Shown in pieces: positions 20,746 to 30,575 of a stretch of 64,000 nt of DNA. The notes under the pieces were generated by a model, which saw only the letters and a program-made list of their open reading frames with translations, searched no databases and was not told where the DNA came from. Source of the stretch: Roseobacter ponti (GTDB taxonomy: Bacteria > Pseudomonadota > Alphaproteobacteria > Rhodobacterales > Rhodobacteraceae). Both the position numbers and the translations under genes were made by a program. Position 1 is the stretch's first letter. Each line of letters starts with the position of its first letter. Location of the stretch: NCBI RefSeq assembly GCF_012932215.1, contig NZ_CP048788.1, forward strand, positions 1,364,001 to 1,428,000. Direction: 5' to 3'.

Positions 20746-21344
20746 CCGTTTTTGCCTTTTACCTCTTTGCCATAAGCGTGATTGCCGGCGGGCTGTTCAC
20801 AGTCATCAGCCGCAACCCGGTGCATTCGGTGCTCTGGCTGATCCTCGCATTCCTCAGCTCGGCAGGGCTCTTTGTGCTGCTGGGGGCTGAATTCGTGGCG
20901 ATGCTGCTGGTGATCGTCTATGTGGGCGCGGTGGCTGTGCTCTTTCTCTTTGTCGTCATGATGCTCGATGTTGATTTCGCCGAGCTCAAAGCGGAGATGG
21001 CAAAATACATGCCGCTGGCGCTGCTCATCGGTCTGGTCATCCTGATGCAGTTTGTGATGGCCTTCGGTGCCTGGGAGAGCAATGCAGCCGCCGATGGTCT
21101 GCGCGCGCAGCTGACACCTGTGGACCGGCACAATACCGAAGCGCTGGGGCTCATCATCTATGACCAGTATTTCCTGCTCTTTCAGCTTTCCGGTCTGATC
21201 CTGCTGGTGGCGATGATCGGTGCGATCGTTCTGACCCTGCGCCATCGCGGCGATGTGAAACGCCAGGACGTGGTTGCCCAGATGATGCGCGACCCGGCCA
21301 AGGCGATGGAGCTGAAAGACGTGAAACCGGGGCAGGGGCTGTGA
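20742..21344 (+). CDS. nuoJ: NADH-quinone oxidoreductase subunit J
   Basis: 200-residue membrane subunit with five hydrophobic helices. [28 protein letters not shown] and the following [26 protein letters not shown], which contains the pi-bulge helix linking quinone chemistry to the pump, are well conserved. Overlaps the CMD-like gene by 4 bases. Confidence 0.95.
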   Translation: MTVFAFYLFAISVIAGGLFTVISRNPVHSVLWLILAFLSSAGLFVLLGAEFVAMLLVIVYVGAVAVLFLFVVMMLDVDFAELKAEMAKYMPLALLIGLVILMQFVMAFGAWESNAAADGLRAQLTPVDRHNTEALGLIIYDQYFLLFQLSGLILLVAMIGAIVLTLRHRGDVKRQDVVAQMMRDPAKAMELKDVKPGQGL

Positions 21345-21368
21345 TGCCTGAAGGAGAGGGAATCTGAT

Positions 21369-21443
21369 ATGTCCAGAACTACAATAATCGTTCTGATCGT
21401 CGTACTGATTGTGGCCTTTGGCGGTTTCAGCTTTCTGGGCTGA
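21369..21443 (+). CDS. 24-residue single-helix membrane microprotein between nuoJ and nuoK
   Basis: A strong AAGGAGAGGG (21351-21360) lies 8 bases before ATG 21369. The peptide starts MSRTT, then runs as one hydrophobic helix of Ile, Val, Leu, Phe and Gly to a terminal SFLG. The good ribosome-binding site, the ideal spacing and the position in a 164-bp gap of an otherwise tightly packed operon support translation. The family is unknown to me. It resembles in size the single-helix supernumerary peptides of respiratory complexes; this comparison is inference. Confidence 0.55.
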   Translation: MSRTTIIVLIVVLIVAFGGFSFLG

Positions 21444-21508
21444 ACACGCTGATCTGAGAAATATAAGCGCCGTAACGGGCGCAGGACTGAAAAGAACCGA
21501 GGGACCGG

Positions 21509-21814
21509 ATGATCGGACTTGAACATTACCTCACAGTGGCGGCAACGCTCTTTGTCATCGGAATCTTCGGACTCTTTCTGAACCGCAAGAACGTGATCAT
21601 TCTGCTGATGAGCATTGAGCTGATGCTGCTTGCGGTGAACATTAACCTCGTGGCCTTCTCAAGCTTTCTCGGGGACCTCGTCGGTCAGGTCTTCACGCTC
21701 TTTGTGCTGACGGTGGCGGCGGCTGAGGCTGCCATCGGTCTGGCAATTCTGGTCTGTTTCTTCCGGAACCGCGGCACCATCGCCGTGGAAGACGTCAATG
21801 TGATGAAGGGCTGA
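21509..21814 (+). CDS. nuoK: NADH-quinone oxidoreductase subunit K
   Basis: 101 residues, three helices; MrpC-like part of the membrane arm. The conserved glutamates lie in [19 protein letters not shown] and in the third helix [14 protein letters not shown]. Followed after 4 bp by nuoL. Confidence 0.95.
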   Translation: MIGLEHYLTVAATLFVIGIFGLFLNRKNVIILLMSIELMLLAVNINLVAFSSFLGDLVGQVFTLFVLTVAAAEAAIGLAILVCFFRNRGTIAVEDVNVMKG

Positions 21815-21818
21815 GATC

Positions 21819-23987
21819 ATGGAAACCATCATCCTCTTTGCCCCGCTCATCGGTGCTCTGATCTGTGGGTTTGGCTGGAAGCTCATCGGCGAGACGGCGG
21901 CGATGTGGACCTCCACGTCTTTTCTCTTTCTCTCGGCGCTGCTGAGCTGGATCGTCTTTCTGACCTTTGATCCTGCCGCACATGCGGGCGGGTATTACAC
22001 CACCCCGGTTCTGCGGTTTATCGAAAGCGGCAGTCTCAGCACCGACTGGGCCATTCGCATGGACCGGCTGACGGCGATCATGCTCATCGTGATCACCACG
22101 GTCTCCAGCCTCGTGCACCTTTATTCCTTTGGCTACATGGACCACGATCCGCAGTGGAATGAGGGCGAGACATATAAACCCCGTTTCTTTGCCTATCTGT
22201 CATTTTTTACCTTTGCGATGCTCTCCCTGGTTACCGCCGACAACCTGGTGCAGATGTTCTTTGGCTGGGAAGGCGTGGGCGTCGCGTCTTACCTTCTGAT
22301 CGGGTTTTACTATCGCAAACCTTCTGCCAATGCCGCCGCGATCAAGGCTTTTGTGGTCAACCGTGTTGGCGATTTCGGCTTTGCACTGGGGATTTTTGCG
22401 CTGTTCTTCCTGACGGACAGCATCAATTTCTCGGACATTTTTGCCGCCGCACCTGATCTGGCGGAGACACAGCTGACCTTCCTGTGGTCGGAGTGGAATG
22501 CGGCCAATCTGATTGCGATCCTGCTCTTTATCGGCGCTATGGGTAAATCCGCGCAGCTGTTGCTGCACACCTGGCTGCCTGACGCGATGGAAGGCCCGAC
22601 ACCTGTGTCAGCGCTCATTCACGCAGCGACCATGGTGACCGCGGGTGTTTTCCTCGTCTGCCGCATGTCGCCGATTATGGAGTTTGCGCCTGAAGCGATG
22701 ACATTCGTGACCGTGCTGGGCGCCACCACCGCATTCTTTGCCGCAACCGTGGGTCTGGTGCAGACCGATATCAAACGTGTGATTGCGTATTCCACCTGTT
22801 CTCAGCTGGGATACATGTTCGTCGCCGCGGGCGTCGGCATGTATTCTGCGGCGATGTTCCACCTCCTTACGCACGCCTTCTTCAAAGCGATGCTGTTCCT
22901 CGGCGCGGGCTCCGTCATCCATGCGATGCACCATGAGCAGGATATGATGAACTATGGCGGGCTGCGCAAAAAAATTCCTTATACCTTCTGGGCGATGATG
23001 ATCGGCACACTGGCCATCACCGGGGTCGGTATTCCGCTGAGCTATGACATGTTCGGTCTGCCCATCGGCTTTGCGGGCTTTGTCTCCAAGGATGCCATCA
23101 TCGAGAGCGCTTATGCGGGCGGTTCGGGCTATGGCTTCTGGCTGCTGGTCGCAGCGGCGGCAATGACCTCGTTTTACAGCTGGCGGCTTATGTTCCTCAC
23201 CTTCTACGGCACGCCGCGTGGCGATAAGCACACGCATGAGCACGCCCATGAAAGTCCGAAAACAATGCTCATCCCTCTGGGCGTTCTTGCCGTAGGTTCG
23301 GTTCTGGCCGGCATGGTCTGGTTCAACAGCTTCTTTGGCCATACCGATAAGGTCGCCAAGTTCTACGGCATTCCCTACGCCGAAGCGGGCGCACATGGTG
23401 AGGATCACAGCGACGAGACCCATGCCGAAAGCAGTGACGCGTCACACAGCGAAAGCACAGCCGAAGCAGGCCACAGCGACGGGAAAGAACACAGCGGGGA
23501 AGGCGAGCACCATTACGCCTTTGCCGGCGCCCCGGGTGAGGGCGCGCTGTATATCGGCCCGGATAACACCGTGCTCGACGACGCGCATAAAGTGCCGAAA
23601 TGGGTCAAGCTCTCGCCGTTCGTGGCGATGCTGGGCGGTTTCCTGATGGCCATGTGGTTCTATATCTGGAATCCGTCCCTGCCGGGCAAGCTGGCCGAAA
23701 ACCAGCGTCCTCTGTACCTCTTTCTCAAGAACAAGTGGTATTTCGACGAGCTTTATAATCTGATCTTCGTCGGCCCGGCCAGATGGATCGGCAGTTTCCT
23801 GTGGAAGCGCGGCGACGGCAATGTGATCGACGGCGGGCTCAATGGCGTGGCCATGGGCATAATACCCTTCTTTACCCGTCTCGCAGGGCGCGCGCAGTCC
23901 GGCTACATCTTCACCTATGCCTTTGCGATGGTGATCGGCATTGCGGTTCTGGTGACCTGGATGACGCTCAGCGGAGGAGTTGAGTGA
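21819..23987 (+). CDS. nuoL: NADH-quinone oxidoreductase subunit L with a His/Asp/Glu-rich loop
   Basis: 722-residue antiporter-like proton-pumping subunit with the long lateral helix. Core signatures: [49 protein letters not shown] and [17 protein letters not shown]. It is longer than E. coli NuoL (613); the extra length includes a polar loop at about residues 470-567 rich in histidine and acid (HTHEHAHES, then repeated DHSDETH-, SHSES- and GEHH-like pieces). Such a loop could bind divalent metal, but this is inference. Confidence 0.95.
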   Translation: METIILFAPLIGALICGFGWKLIGETAAMWTSTSFLFLSALLSWIVFLTFDPAAHAGGYYTTPVLRFIESGSLSTDWAIRMDRLTAIMLIVITTVSSLVHLYSFGYMDHDPQWNEGETYKPRFFAYLSFFTFAMLSLVTADNLVQMFFGWEGVGVASYLLIGFYYRKPSANAAAIKAFVVNRVGDFGFALGIFALFFLTDSINFSDIFAAAPDLAETQLTFLWSEWNAANLIAILLFIGAMGKSAQLLLHTWLPDAMEGPTPVSALIHAATMVTAGVFLVCRMSPIMEFAPEAMTFVTVLGATTAFFAATVGLVQTDIKRVIAYSTCSQLGYMFVAAGVGMYSAAMFHLLTHAFFKAMLFLGAGSVIHAMHHEQDMMNYGGLRKKIPYTFWAMMIGTLAITGVGIPLSYDMFGLPIGFAGFVSKDAIIESAYAGGSGYGFWLLVAAAAMTSFYSWRLMFLTFYGTPRGDKHTHEHAHESPKTMLIPLGVLAVGSVLAGMVWFNSFFGHTDKVAKFYGIPYAEAGAHGEDHSDETHAESSDASHSESTAEAGHSDGKEHSGEGEHHYAFAGAPGEGALYIGPDNTVLDDAHKVPKWVKLSPFVAMLGGFLMAMWFYIWNPSLPGKLAENQRPLYLFLKNKWYFDELYNLIFVGPARWIGSFLWKRGDGNVIDGGLNGVAMGIIPFFTRLAGRAQSGYIFTYAFAMVIGIAVLVTWMTLSGGVE

Positions 23988-25528
23988 TGGATAACCTTCT
24001 GTCGATTGTCACCTTCATCCCGGCGATTGCAGCGCTGATCCTCGCGGTTTTTCTGCGCGGCGATGATGCGGCGGCCAACCGCAATGCAAAATGGGTGGCG
24101 ATGTTCGCCACGGTCGCGACCTTCCTCGTGTCGCTCTTTATTCTGGCCGGGTTTGATGCTCAGAATACCGGCTTTCAGTTCGTCGAGGAGCGCGAATGGC
24201 TGCTCGGGCTGCAGTACAAAATGGGCGTGGACGGGATCTCCGTCCTCTTTGTGATGCTGACTACCTTCATGATGCCGCTGGTGATTGCAGCCTCCTGGAA
24301 CGTCGAAAAGCGGATCAAGGAATACATGATCGCCTTCCTGCTGCTGGAGACGCTGATGCTCGGGGTCTTCATGGCGCTCGATCTGGTGCTCTTTTATCTC
24401 TTCTTCGAGGCTGGTCTCATTCCGATGTTCCTCATTATCGGCATCTGGGGCGGGGCCAACCGCATCTATGCGAGCTTCAAGTTCTTCCTCTATACCTTTC
24501 TTGGCTCGGTGTTGATGCTGGTGGCGATGGTGGGCATGTTTGCGGATGCGGGCACCACCGACATCGAAGTGCTGCTGAACCACGAGTTTGCTTTTGAGAA
24601 CTTCTCGCTGCTGGGACTTCAGGTCGTGGGCGGGTTGCAGACGCTGCTTTTCCTCGCCTTCTTTGCCAGCTTTGCGGTCAAGATGCCGATGTGGCCTGTG
24701 CACACCTGGCTGCCCGATGCGCACGTGCAGGCACCCACGGCGGGCTCTGTCGTGCTGGCGGCCATCCTTCTCAAAATGGGCGGCTACGGCTTTCTGCGTT
24801 TTTCCATTCCGATGTTCCCGGTGGGCGCTGAGGTTCTGACGCCGCTGGTCCTGTGGATGAGTGCCATTGCCATCGTCTATACCTCGCTGGTGGCGCTCGT
24901 GCAGGAAGACATGAAAAAGCTCATCGCTTATTCTTCCGTTGCGCATATGGGCTTTGTCACTATGGGCATCTTTGCCGCGAACCAGCAGGGGCTTGATGGC
25001 GCGATTTTCCAGATGATCAGCCACGGCTTTATCTCAGGCGCGCTCTTTCTCTGCGTCGGCGTGATCTATGACCGGATGCATACCCGCGACATCGACGCCT
25101 ATGGCGGGCTCGTGAACCGCATGCCGGCCTATGCGCTTATCTTCATGCTCTTTACCATGGCGAACGTCGGTCTGCCGGGCACCTCCGGTTTCGTCGGGGA
25201 ATTCCTGACGCTGATGGCGGTCTTCCAGGTGAACACATGGGTTGCCGCCGTCGCGACCACGGGCGTGATCTTCTCGGCCGCCTATGCGCTCTGGCTTTAC
25301 CGCAGGGTGGTGATGGGGGATCTGATCAAGGAAAGTCTGCGCTCGATCACCGACATGACACCACGCGAGCGCTGGATCTTTGCGCCGCTGGTGGTGATGA
25401 CGCTGCTTTTGGGGGTCTACCCTGCGCTGGTGCTCGATATCACCGGGCCGGCTGTGGCCAACCTGGTCTCCAATTACGATACGGCGCTGGCCGCGGCTGA
25501 GGCCGCGTCGCAGATGGCGTCGAACTGA
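23987..25528 (+). CDS. nuoM: NADH-quinone oxidoreductase subunit M
   Basis: 513-residue antiporter-like subunit. Motifs: [21 protein letters not shown] with the conserved helix-5 glutamate, and [26 protein letters not shown]. Start ATG 23987 overlaps the nuoL stop; a GTG one codon earlier is possible, but spacing to GGAGGAG favours the ATG. The nuoN start follows 12 bp after the stop. Confidence 0.95.
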   Translation: MDNLLSIVTFIPAIAALILAVFLRGDDAAANRNAKWVAMFATVATFLVSLFILAGFDAQNTGFQFVEEREWLLGLQYKMGVDGISVLFVMLTTFMMPLVIAASWNVEKRIKEYMIAFLLLETLMLGVFMALDLVLFYLFFEAGLIPMFLIIGIWGGANRIYASFKFFLYTFLGSVLMLVAMVGMFADAGTTDIEVLLNHEFAFENFSLLGLQVVGGLQTLLFLAFFASFAVKMPMWPVHTWLPDAHVQAPTAGSVVLAAILLKMGGYGFLRFSIPMFPVGAEVLTPLVLWMSAIAIVYTSLVALVQEDMKKLIAYSSVAHMGFVTMGIFAANQQGLDGAIFQMISHGFISGALFLCVGVIYDRMHTRDIDAYGGLVNRMPAYALIFMLFTMANVGLPGTSGFVGEFLTLMAVFQVNTWVAAVATTGVIFSAAYALWLYRRVVMGDLIKESLRSITDMTPRERWIFAPLVVMTLLLGVYPALVLDITGPAVANLVSNYDTALAAAEAASQMASN

Positions 25529-25540
25529 AGGACATGAACC

Positions 25541-26983
25541 ATGACACCTGCTGATCTGACACTTGTCCTGCCGGAGATCCTGCTTTCGGTCTATGCGATG
25601 GTTATGCTGCTGGTTGCGGTCTACACCTCCAAAGACGGGCTGGCATCTACGCTCGTCTGGATGACCGCCGGCGTGATGATCGCCCTTGCCGCCTGGATCG
25701 GCACGACGGGCGAGGGGACGAAGACCGCCTTTAACGGCATGCTGATCCTTGACGGCTTTTCGCGCTTTGCCAAGATCACCATCCTGCTCTCTGCGGGTGC
25801 AGTCCTGATCATGTCCGAAGGCTATATGAAATCGCGCAATCTGCTGCGGTTTGAATACCCGCTGCTGGTGGCGCTGAGTGCCGTCGGCATGATGGTGATG
25901 GTCTCCGCGGGCGATCTCATGGCGCTTTATATGGGGTTGGAGCTGCAGTCGCTTGCGCTTTATGTGGTGGCATCCCTGCGGCGCGAGAGCGTGAAATCCA
26001 CCGAAGCCGGTCTGAAGTATTTCGTGCTGGGTGCGCTCTCTTCGGGGCTGCTGCTCTACGGTGCCTCGCTTGTGTATGGGTACGCCGGAACGACACTCTT
26101 TTCGGGCATCATTCAGACCACACAGTCAGGCGATGTTTCAGTCGGGCTTCTGCTTGGCCTCGTGTTCCTGATCGCGGGCCTTGCGTTCAAGGTTTCCGCT
26201 GTGCCGTTCCACATGTGGACACCCGACGTCTACGAAGGCTCACCCACACCCGTCACGGCGTTTTTCGCCACAGCGCCCAAGGTTGCCGCGATGGCGCTTT
26301 TCGCGCGCGTTTTGCATGACGCCTTTGGCAATTCGGTCAGCGACTGGAGCCAGATCATCGCACTGCTCTCTTTGCTGTCGATGTTCCTCGGGGCCGTTGC
26401 GGCGATCGGGCAGACTAATATCAAACGGCTGATGGCGTTCTCCTCGATTGCCCATATGGGCTATGCGCTGATGGGGCTGGCGGCGGGCACTGTGCTGGGC
26501 GTGCAGGCGATGCTGGTTTATATGGCCATTTATGTGACCATGAACGTCGGCACCTTTGCGTTTATTCTGATGATGGAAAAAGACGGCCAGCCGGTCACGG
26601 AAATTTCGGCGCTGAACATGTATTCCAGGCGGGAGCCGGGCAAGGCGCTGGCCATGCTGGTGCTGCTGTTCAGTCTTGCCGGTGTGCCTCCGATGCTCGG
26701 GTTTTTCGGCAAGTTCTATGTCCTGCGTGCGGCCTATGAGGGTGGTCTCGCCTGGCTCGCGGTGGCGGGTGTCGTGGCCTCCGTGATTGGCGCGTTCTAT
26801 TATCTGCGGATCGTCTTTTACATGTACTTCGGGGACGAAAGCGAAGAGGGGCTCGATGCCGGCGGCTCGACCGTGCTCTGGGGCTTTCTGATGGCCTCTG
26901 CGGTGATCATGGTGCTGGGCATCGTGAATATGTTCGGTGTCGAGACCGCAGCCGCGGCGGCCGCGGCGACGCTGGTCAACTGA
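25541..26983 (+). CDS. nuoN: NADH-quinone oxidoreductase subunit N
   Basis: 480-residue antiporter-like subunit, last structural gene of the operon. Motifs: [25 protein letters not shown] and [33 protein letters not shown]. Ends in an Ala-rich tail. The operon appears to continue into birA after 60 bp without an obvious terminator. Confidence 0.95.
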   Translation: MTPADLTLVLPEILLSVYAMVMLLVAVYTSKDGLASTLVWMTAGVMIALAAWIGTTGEGTKTAFNGMLILDGFSRFAKITILLSAGAVLIMSEGYMKSRNLLRFEYPLLVALSAVGMMVMVSAGDLMALYMGLELQSLALYVVASLRRESVKSTEAGLKYFVLGALSSGLLLYGASLVYGYAGTTLFSGIIQTTQSGDVSVGLLLGLVFLIAGLAFKVSAVPFHMWTPDVYEGSPTPVTAFFATAPKVAAMALFARVLHDAFGNSVSDWSQIIALLSLLSMFLGAVAAIGQTNIKRLMAFSSIAHMGYALMGLAAGTVLGVQAMLVYMAIYVTMNVGTFAFILMMEKDGQPVTEISALNMYSRREPGKALAMLVLLFSLAGVPPMLGFFGKFYVLRAAYEGGLAWLAVAGVVASVIGAFYYLRIVFYMYFGDESEEGLDAGGSTVLWGFLMASAVIMVLGIVNMFGVETAAAAAAATLVN

Positions 26984-27043
26984 TCGCGTGATGCCCGTGG
27001 CACGCCGGGCCGTCCGGGGGCAGAGCTCTGTCTGGAAGACACC

Positions 27044-27793
27044 ATGACCGTCTGGCCGCAGGCATATGGTCGTTATGTAAAGGACGCGGTCGGGTCAACG
27101 CTCGATGAGGGGATGCGCATGGCCGCATCGCATACAGCACCTTTCTGGGTGATGGCACACCGGCAAACGGCTGCGCGCGGGCGCCGGGGGCGGCCGTGGT
27201 CGATGCCGGAAGGCAATTTCGCCGCGACGCTGATGTTGCGCCCGGAGGGGGCGCCGGGGCATGTCGCGCTGCGCTCGTTCGTGATGTCACTTGCGCTTTA
27301 TCAGGCTTTTATCGCGGTGACAGGCAAGCCCGAGCTTTTTGCGCTGAAGTGGCCAAATGACGTTTTGCTGAATGGCGGAAAGGTCGCAGGTATTCTGCTC
27401 GAAAGTGCCGGACGGGGCGGACAGGCGGATCTGCTGGCCCTGGGTGTGGGCGTTAATCTGGTATCAGCGCCCGGGCGCGATGAGGTCGAAGAGGGCGCGG
27501 TGCTGCCTGTCTCTCTGGCCGCCGAAACAGGCGTGAGCATCGGGCCTGAGGATTTTCTTCTGCATCTGGCGGCAGCCTACGCAGTGCTTGAAGAACAGTT
27601 CACGCACTTTGGATTTGCGCCGGTGCGCATCGCCTGGCTGGCCCATGCCGCGCGTCTGGGTGAGGTGATCACTGCGCGCACGGGGCAGGACGAGAGAACG
27701 GGCACGTTTGAGGACGTGGACGGGGATGGTAATCTGATGCTGCGCACCGCAACCGGCGTGACCCGGGTTGCCGCCGCGGATGTATTTTTCTGA
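27044..27793 (+). CDS. birA: Biotin--[acetyl-CoA-carboxylase] ligase, single-domain type
   Basis: 249-residue enzyme that makes biotinyl-AMP and attaches biotin to carrier lysines such as that of the carboxylase at 1302. Biotin/ATP loop RGRRGRPWSMPEGNFAATLML and the KWPNDVLLNGGKVAGILLE signature are present, followed by the small C-terminal SH3-like domain (DVDGDGNLMLRTATGVTRV). It lacks the N-terminal winged-helix of E. coli BirA, so it is not a repressor. Location after nuoN is shared with Paracoccus/Rhodobacter relatives, from memory. Confidence 0.93.
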   Translation: MTVWPQAYGRYVKDAVGSTLDEGMRMAASHTAPFWVMAHRQTAARGRRGRPWSMPEGNFAATLMLRPEGAPGHVALRSFVMSLALYQAFIAVTGKPELFALKWPNDVLLNGGKVAGILLESAGRGGQADLLALGVGVNLVSAPGRDEVEEGAVLPVSLAAETGVSIGPEDFLLHLAAAYAVLEEQFTHFGFAPVRIAWLAHAARLGEVITARTGQDERTGTFEDVDGDGNLMLRTATGVTRVAAADVFF

Positions 27794-27816
27794 GACGGAC
27801 ACGGGGGGAACCGGTC

Positions 27817-28590
27817 ATGCTGCTGGCTGTGGATTGTGGTAACACCAATACGGTCTTTGCGATCTGGGACGGGGAGCAGTTTCTGGCCTCCTGGCGGACG
27901 TCGACCGAATGGCAGCGCACGGCGGATCAGTATTACGTCTGGCTGAGCACGCTGATGAAGCTGCAGAAGCTCGATGTGCAGATCACCGACATGATTATTT
28001 CGTCCACGGTGCCGCGGGTGGTCTTTAACCTGCGCGTTCTGGCCGACCGGTATTTCAGTACCCGTCCGCTGGTGGTTGGAAAACCTGACTGTCTGCTGCC
28101 CGTCGATGTGCGCGTCGATGCCGGCACCCAGGTGGGACCTGACCGGCTGGTCAATACGGTGGCGGGACATGATCTTTACGGCGGCGATCTTATTATGGTC
28201 GATTTCGGAACGGCGACGACCTTTGATGTAGTGGACACGGACGGTGCTTATATCGGCGGGGTGATCTCTCCCGGCGTGAACCTCAGCCTTGAGGCACTGC
28301 ACCAGGCGGCAGCCGCTTTGCCACATGTCGATATCTCAAAACCCAAAACCGTGATCGGCACCAATACGGTGGCCTGCATGCAATCGGGTGTTTTCTGGGG
28401 TTACATCGGACTTGTGCGTGAGATATGTGCCCGGATTAAGGCGGAACGCGCCCGCGATATGCGCGTAATATCAACGGGTGGGCTGGCACCCCTTTTCCAG
28501 CAGAGTGAAGCGCTTTTTGACGCGTTTCAGGATGATCTGACGATCCACGGCCTGACCGTGATCCACAAATACAATAAGGATAATACGTAA
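27817..28590 (+). CDS. coaX: Type III pantothenate kinase
   Basis: 257 residues; phosphorylates pantothenate in the first step of coenzyme A synthesis. ASKHA-fold motifs: LLAVDCGNTNTVFAIWDG (phosphate 1), GPDRLVNTVAGHDLYGGDLIMVDFGTATTFDVVD and GAYIGGVISPGVNLSLEAL. Preceded by GGGGGAA, 23 bp after birA; 4 bp before the RNase J gene. The birA-coaX-rnj order suggests one transcript. Confidence 0.94.
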   Translation: MLLAVDCGNTNTVFAIWDGEQFLASWRTSTEWQRTADQYYVWLSTLMKLQKLDVQITDMIISSTVPRVVFNLRVLADRYFSTRPLVVGKPDCLLPVDVRVDAGTQVGPDRLVNTVAGHDLYGGDLIMVDFGTATTFDVVDTDGAYIGGVISPGVNLSLEALHQAAAALPHVDISKPKTVIGTNTVACMQSGVFWGYIGLVREICARIKAERARDMRVISTGGLAPLFQQSEALFDAFQDDLTIHGLTVIHKYNKDNT

Positions 28591-28594
28591 CTAT

Positions 28595-30262
28595 ATGAGT
28601 AATGAACGACTGATCTACCTGCCCCTGGGAGGGGCAGGTGAAATAGGCATGAACGCCTATGTGTACGGCTATGGGCGGCCCGGCAAAGAGCGGCTTATCG
28701 TGGTTGATATGGGTGTGGCCTTTCCAGATATGGATGGCAGCCCGGGTGTCGATCTGATCCTGCCCGACATTGCCTGGCTGGCAGAACGCCGCCACCAGAT
28801 CGAGGCGGTGTTCATCACCCATGCCCATGAGGATCATGTCGGCGCCGTCGCACATACCTATGAGGCGCTGCAGGCACCGGTATATGCCCGTGCTTTTACG
28901 TCAAATATTGCGCGGCGCAAAATGCAGGAGCACGGGTATCCCGAAAATGCGATACGCACCGTCGGTGCATGGCCCGAGGTGACGACCGCAGGTCCTTTCA
29001 AAGTGGGCTTTCTGCCCATGTCGCATTCCATCCCGGAAAGCTCTTCTCTGATCATCGACAGCCCCGAAGGCCGGGTGATCCACACCGGAGATTTCAAACT
29101 CGATGAGACACCTCTGGTGGGCGAGCCCTTTGATCCGGATCTCTGGGCCGAGGTCAGCAGGGACGGGGTCAAAGCACTAATCTGTGACAGCACCAACGTC
29201 TTTTCGCCTGATCCGGGACGCTCGGAAGCAAGCGTCGGCCCGGAGATCACAAAGCTGGTGAAAAGTGCCAAAGGCATGGTTGTTGCCACCACGTTTGCCT
29301 CCAATGTGGCACGGGTGAAAACGCTGGCTGAGGCCGGCGAGGCTGCGGGGCGGTCGATTGTTCTGATGGGGCGCGCGATGAAACGCATGGTCGAAGCCGC
29401 GGTTGAAACCGGCGTGCTTACCGGTTTCCCGCCCGTGGTCAGCCCGGAAGCGGCCCAGGATATTCAGCGCGAAAATCTTATGCTGCTGGTGACCGGCAGC
29501 CAGGGCGAGCGGCGCGCGGCTTCTGCGCAGCTTGCACGCGGGAAATACCAGGGGATGCAGTTAAAGGAGGGCGATCTTTTTCTGTTCTCCTCAAAAACCA
29601 TTCCCGGCAATGAAAAGGGGGTCATCCGGATCATCAATCAGTTCTCCGAACTCGGGGTGGATGTGGTTGACGACAGCACCGGCAGGTATCACGTCTCCGG
29701 GCACGCAAACCGGCCCGATCTTGAGCGTCTGACTGCCATCGTCAAGCCGCAGGTCGTGATCCCCATGCATGGCGAGCACCGGCATCTGCGCGAGCACGTA
29801 AAACTCGCGGATGCCAATGGTATGACCGGTGTGCTGGCCGTCAACGGGATGATGATAGATCTGTCGGGCAATCAGCCCAAAGTGGCGGAATACGTGGAAA
29901 CCGGGCGAACCTATCTGGACGGAACAGTACAGATTGGCGCACTTGATGGCGTGGTGCGCGACCGCATCCGTATGGCGCTGAACGGGCATGTTCTGGTGAC
30001 GCTGATTATGGATGATGAGGATCAGCCGCTGGGTGAGCCGTGGTGCGAAGTGATGGGGCTCGCCGAAACAGGGCGCAGCCGTGCGCCGCTTGTCGATGTC
30101 CTCGAAGAAGATCTCAGCCAGTGGGTGAACCGTGCCGGCAGGAAGATCTGGCGCGATGACGAAAAGCTGAACGAAGGGCTGCGCCGGGCTGTGCGTCAGA
30201 CGGCGCAGGATGAGATCGGTAAAAAACCCGAAGTCACCGTGGTGGTCAGCCGTCTGAGCTGA
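28595..30262 (+). CDS. rnj: Ribonuclease J
   Basis: 555-residue metallo-beta-lactamase/beta-CASP nuclease with 5'-3' exo- and endoribonuclease activity in RNA decay and maturation. Metal site ITHAHEDHVGAVAHTYEAL, MSHSIPES and HTGDFKLDE; beta-CASP part NVARVKTLAEAGEAAGRSIVLMGRAMKRM and the C-terminal HVSGHANRPDLERL and PMHGEHRHLREH. Its stop codon TGA touches the stop of the convergent tautomerase gene with no spacer, making TGATCA. Confidence 0.94.
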   Translation: MSNERLIYLPLGGAGEIGMNAYVYGYGRPGKERLIVVDMGVAFPDMDGSPGVDLILPDIAWLAERRHQIEAVFITHAHEDHVGAVAHTYEALQAPVYARAFTSNIARRKMQEHGYPENAIRTVGAWPEVTTAGPFKVGFLPMSHSIPESSSLIIDSPEGRVIHTGDFKLDETPLVGEPFDPDLWAEVSRDGVKALICDSTNVFSPDPGRSEASVGPEITKLVKSAKGMVVATTFASNVARVKTLAEAGEAAGRSIVLMGRAMKRMVEAAVETGVLTGFPPVVSPEAAQDIQRENLMLLVTGSQGERRAASAQLARGKYQGMQLKEGDLFLFSSKTIPGNEKGVIRIINQFSELGVDVVDDSTGRYHVSGHANRPDLERLTAIVKPQVVIPMHGEHRHLREHVKLADANGMTGVLAVNGMMIDLSGNQPKVAEYVETGRTYLDGTVQIGALDGVVRDRIRMALNGHVLVTLIMDDEDQPLGEPWCEVMGLAETGRSRAPLVDVLEEDLSQWVNRAGRKIWRDDEKLNEGLRRAVRQTAQDEIGKKPEVTVVVSRLS

Positions 30263-30481
30263 TCACCCGCGGGCGCGCATGGCGCGGGCATCTTCGGTTG
30301 TCATTGCCGTGCCTGCGTAGCCCCAGCTGCCGCTTGAGATTTCGTGCACCCGGACCGAAGTCGCATCCGCGAGGGTCTGGCCGGCAACTTTGCCGAAACC
30401 TTCGGTTACCCGCGCGATAATCTGTGCTTTTTCGTCAGTGCTGAACACGCCTTCCATCACCTGAACGTCGATCAGTGGCAT
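30263..30481 (-). CDS. 4-oxalocrotonate tautomerase family protein
   Basis: 72 residues, starting MPLIDVQVMEGVFSTDEKAQI. Pro2 becomes the N-terminal catalytic proline after Met removal, which fixes the start at 30481; the longer open frame upstream would bury it. The C-terminal part has the family's VRVHEISSGSWGYAG. Substrate unknown; these small proteins are often promiscuous keto-enol tautomerases. Confidence 0.85.
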   Translation of the reverse strand: MPLIDVQVMEGVFSTDEKAQIIARVTEGFGKVAGQTLADATSVRVHEISSGSWGYAGTAMTTEDARAMRARG

Positions 30482-30575
30482 TTCCGCTCTCCCGTTCTGA
30501 AATGCACAGCAGTGTGCACCCAAGGGGGCGACGGATCAATATCCGGTGATGCAGGCGCTCAACGCAAAGCGCGCG

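Noticed and set aside
26991-27047. 18-codon ORF ending in the birA start (CCATGA)
   Set aside because: The overlap is suggestive of a leader peptide, but no ribosome-binding site precedes it and the peptide has no notable residue pattern.
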